Assembly (NCBI GenBank): GCA_964655355.1
Contig: CAZZMD010000002.1
Span: forward strand, 62,001 to 126,000
Length of the DNA stretch: 64,000 nt
Direction: 5' to 3'
Source of the DNA: CALGDE01 sp964655355
Lineage (GTDB): Bacteria; Cyanobacteriota; Cyanobacteriia; CACIAM-69d
Numbering within the stretch: the stretch's first letter is position 1; every line of letters begins with the position of its first letter. Shown here piece by piece: positions 62,520 through 64,000 of this stretch. The position numbers and the translations under genes are program-made. The notes below the pieces were generated by a model. It worked only from the letters and a program-made list of their open reading frames with translations, searched no databases and was not told the DNA's origin.

Positions 62520-63821
62520 CTAGCCTTTGCCGGGGGTGATCTCCGCCTTAACCGATACCCCCTTCGGAAGCAGGGACTGGTGATAGGCCGCAATGGTTCG
62601 CCGGGCAATATCCGGCCAGCAATAATGGTCAACCGCACATTGGCGAGCATTATCCCCCCGCAGCGATCGCAACGTCGGCTGGGTCAGGGCCTCCCGCAAC
62701 GCCGTCGTTAGCGTCTCTTGATTAATATCGCAAACCCATCCCGCCTGACTGCCCAAAACGGTTGGCCAGATATGCACCCCCCGGGAAATCACCACCGGCG
62801 TCCCCGCCGCCATCGCCTCCGCAACCGCCATCCCAAAATTTTCGTAATAGGACGGCAGAACAAATAAATCCGCCTCCGCTAAAACCTCTCGCTTGCGCTG
62901 CCCTGAAATAAATCCCGTAATCTCCGTGCGATCGCACAGCCAGGTGGAATGTAAAATCCAGCGATTAATCATCGCCTCATAGAACGGATCCTGAGGATTC
63001 GAGCCCGCCAACACAAACCGAAAGGGCATCCCCTCCCGCGCCAGTTGCTCCAACACCGGCAACAACAAATCCAGCCCCTTTTTGGGGGCAATCCGCGACA
63101 TAAACAACAGCACCGGCCCCGAAGACTCGGGGGAGGAATCCGAGGTGCTCCCCTCGTGGAACATCGCCCCAGACGGGTCGATGCCAGGCATAGACGTGAC
63201 CGTCGCCTGCACCTCCCCCGGCGTCAGACTCCACTGAGCCATCACATCCTCACCGGGCAAAACCACCCCCGCCGGAATAATGACTGTCCGGGTCCGGGTC
63301 CCAAAACGCTCCGAGACCCGTGCCTCCTCCTGACTGGTAAAATGCAGCGCCGCTGCCCCCGCCAGATTGGCCCGTTCTAGGGTCCAGCCATAAATCTTTT
63401 TTAACCAGCGCTTCTTCTGCAAATCCAGCGGGTCCAAAGTGCCCAGGGGGCGTAGCCAATAGGGCAAACCAATCCACCGGCAAATCATCGCCGCCAGGGT
63501 GCTGATGGGGGAAAACAAGGCATGGATATGGGCGATATCGTAATCTTTCCCGTTACGCAACAGCCACATTAACAGCGGCAAGGAAAACTTGTAGCGGTGG
63601 AATGGCACGCAGGGAAAATAGTGAATCTCATAGCCATGCTCCCGCACCCCATGATCCACAGGGACATCCAATGGCACCTCACCGCGATCGCCATTTAGAT
63701 TGGTTGTCAGCACCGTCACCTCGGCCCCTGCCGCCGCCTGCCAAGCACTCAACCCCCGAACCATCTGACTCGGGCCGCCATATACCAAAGAAATAGACGG
63801 TACGATTTGCAAAACTCGCAT
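62520..63821 (-). CDS. Glycosyltransferase family 4 (GT-B)
   Basis: 433 residues. MRVLQIVPSISLVYGGPSQMVRGL opens the GT-B N-terminal domain. The C-terminal domain carries the nucleotide-sugar site with SYYENFGMAVAEAMAAGTPVV, the EX7E motif of GT4 enzymes. The segment VLLFMSRIAPKKGLDLL is also typical. It transfers a sugar to a polysaccharide, lipopolysaccharide or glycolipid; the acceptor is unknown. Other polysaccharide genes may continue to the right of the window. Confidence 0.9.
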   Translation of the reverse strand: MRVLQIVPSISLVYGGPSQMVRGLSAWQAAAGAEVTVLTTNLNGDRGEVPLDVPVDHGVREHGYEIHYFPCVPFHRYKFSLPLLMWLLRNGKDYDIAHIHALFSPISTLAAMICRWIGLPYWLRPLGTLDPLDLQKKRWLKKIYGWTLERANLAGAAALHFTSQEEARVSERFGTRTRTVIIPAGVVLPGEDVMAQWSLTPGEVQATVTSMPGIDPSGAMFHEGSTSDSSPESSGPVLLFMSRIAPKKGLDLLLPVLEQLAREGMPFRFVLAGSNPQDPFYEAMINRWILHSTWLCDRTEITGFISGQRKREVLAEADLFVLPSYYENFGMAVAEAMAAGTPVVISRGVHIWPTVLGSQAGWVCDINQETLTTALREALTQPTLRSLRGDNARQCAVDHYCWPDIARRTIAAYHQSLLPKGVSVKAEITPGKG

Positions 63822-64000
63822 TACAGCTGCGTCATCTCAAAAGACATTGGAGTAAAAAGACGGCGACATCGAGCATGGAAAAACCTCGCCGGGACGAAAA
63901 ATAGTAGGTGCTTTCCCAGCATAAAGCCCGAAAAAAACGCGACCTAACTCGATGTAGTAAATAAGACGCAATCCTCCCAACATCGCAGCATCAGCTCGTT

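Overview
The window is cyanobacterial chromosome. The octamer GCGATCGC (HIP1) recurs throughout, and the gene families are typical of the phylum: TPR-CHAT proteins, GUN4-domain proteins, Uma2 nucleases, a BicA-like SulP transporter, an SmtA/SmtB metallothionein pair and a glucosylglycerol-phosphate phosphatase. The last suggests a salt-tolerant species. I do not assign a genus. Two 100-N runs (8419-8518 and 12812-12911) are assembly gaps.

Layout. 1-6.6 kb: a same-strand (-) tandem family of TPR/CHAT proteins. One is cut by the window edge, two are complete, and one is a relic truncated at an IS6-type terminal sequence. 6.7-12.8 kb: a very large secreted-type protein gene (beta-propeller, Calx-beta-like and malectin-like modules) broken by an assembly gap, with a 36-bp minisatellite at its upstream edge. 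13.4-15.4 kb: an IS6-family element, a degenerate tRNA-like sequence, a 5'-truncated IS982-family element and the 3' half of a tRNA-Pro. The block from 6.6 to 15.4 kb is almost free of HIP1 and bounded by mobile-element scars, so it looks acquired.

15.5-41.1 kb is mostly core metabolism and housekeeping: a short-chain dehydrogenase, an amidase, IlvE, YchF, a HEAT protein, a P-type ATPase, Uma2, a DUF928-like protein, a protein kinase, MnmA, an AI-2E transporter, cysteine synthase, Pgi, a zinc-ribbon GUN4 protein, a LivM-type permease, a BicA-like transporter, an EF-hand/DsbA-like fusion, a decayed HlyD/DevB-like gene, the divergent smtA/smtB pair with two operators, and a Nudix hydrolase.

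41.2-54.4 kb: a Roco (LRR-Roc-COR) protein upstream of the Nudix gene, MutS2, a DUF4279-like protein, a kinase-GUN4 fusion, a 1.2-kaa repeat protein with an Arg/Thr/Gly-rich insert, HisS and a glycosyltransferase-like protein. 54.6-64 kb: CCA-adding enzyme, MacB-type permease, two tandem identical tRNA-Asp genes, a small Cys-containing protein, GlyA with a clear UUCG terminator, StpA, a dienelactone hydrolase and a GT4 glycosyltransferase.

No complete new multi-gene system is evident. The best leads are the CHAT array with its IS scar, the IS-bracketed surface-protein segment, the Roco-Nudix pair with an amyloid-like tail, the Arg/Thr/Gly domain protein and the EF-hand/DsbA fusion.
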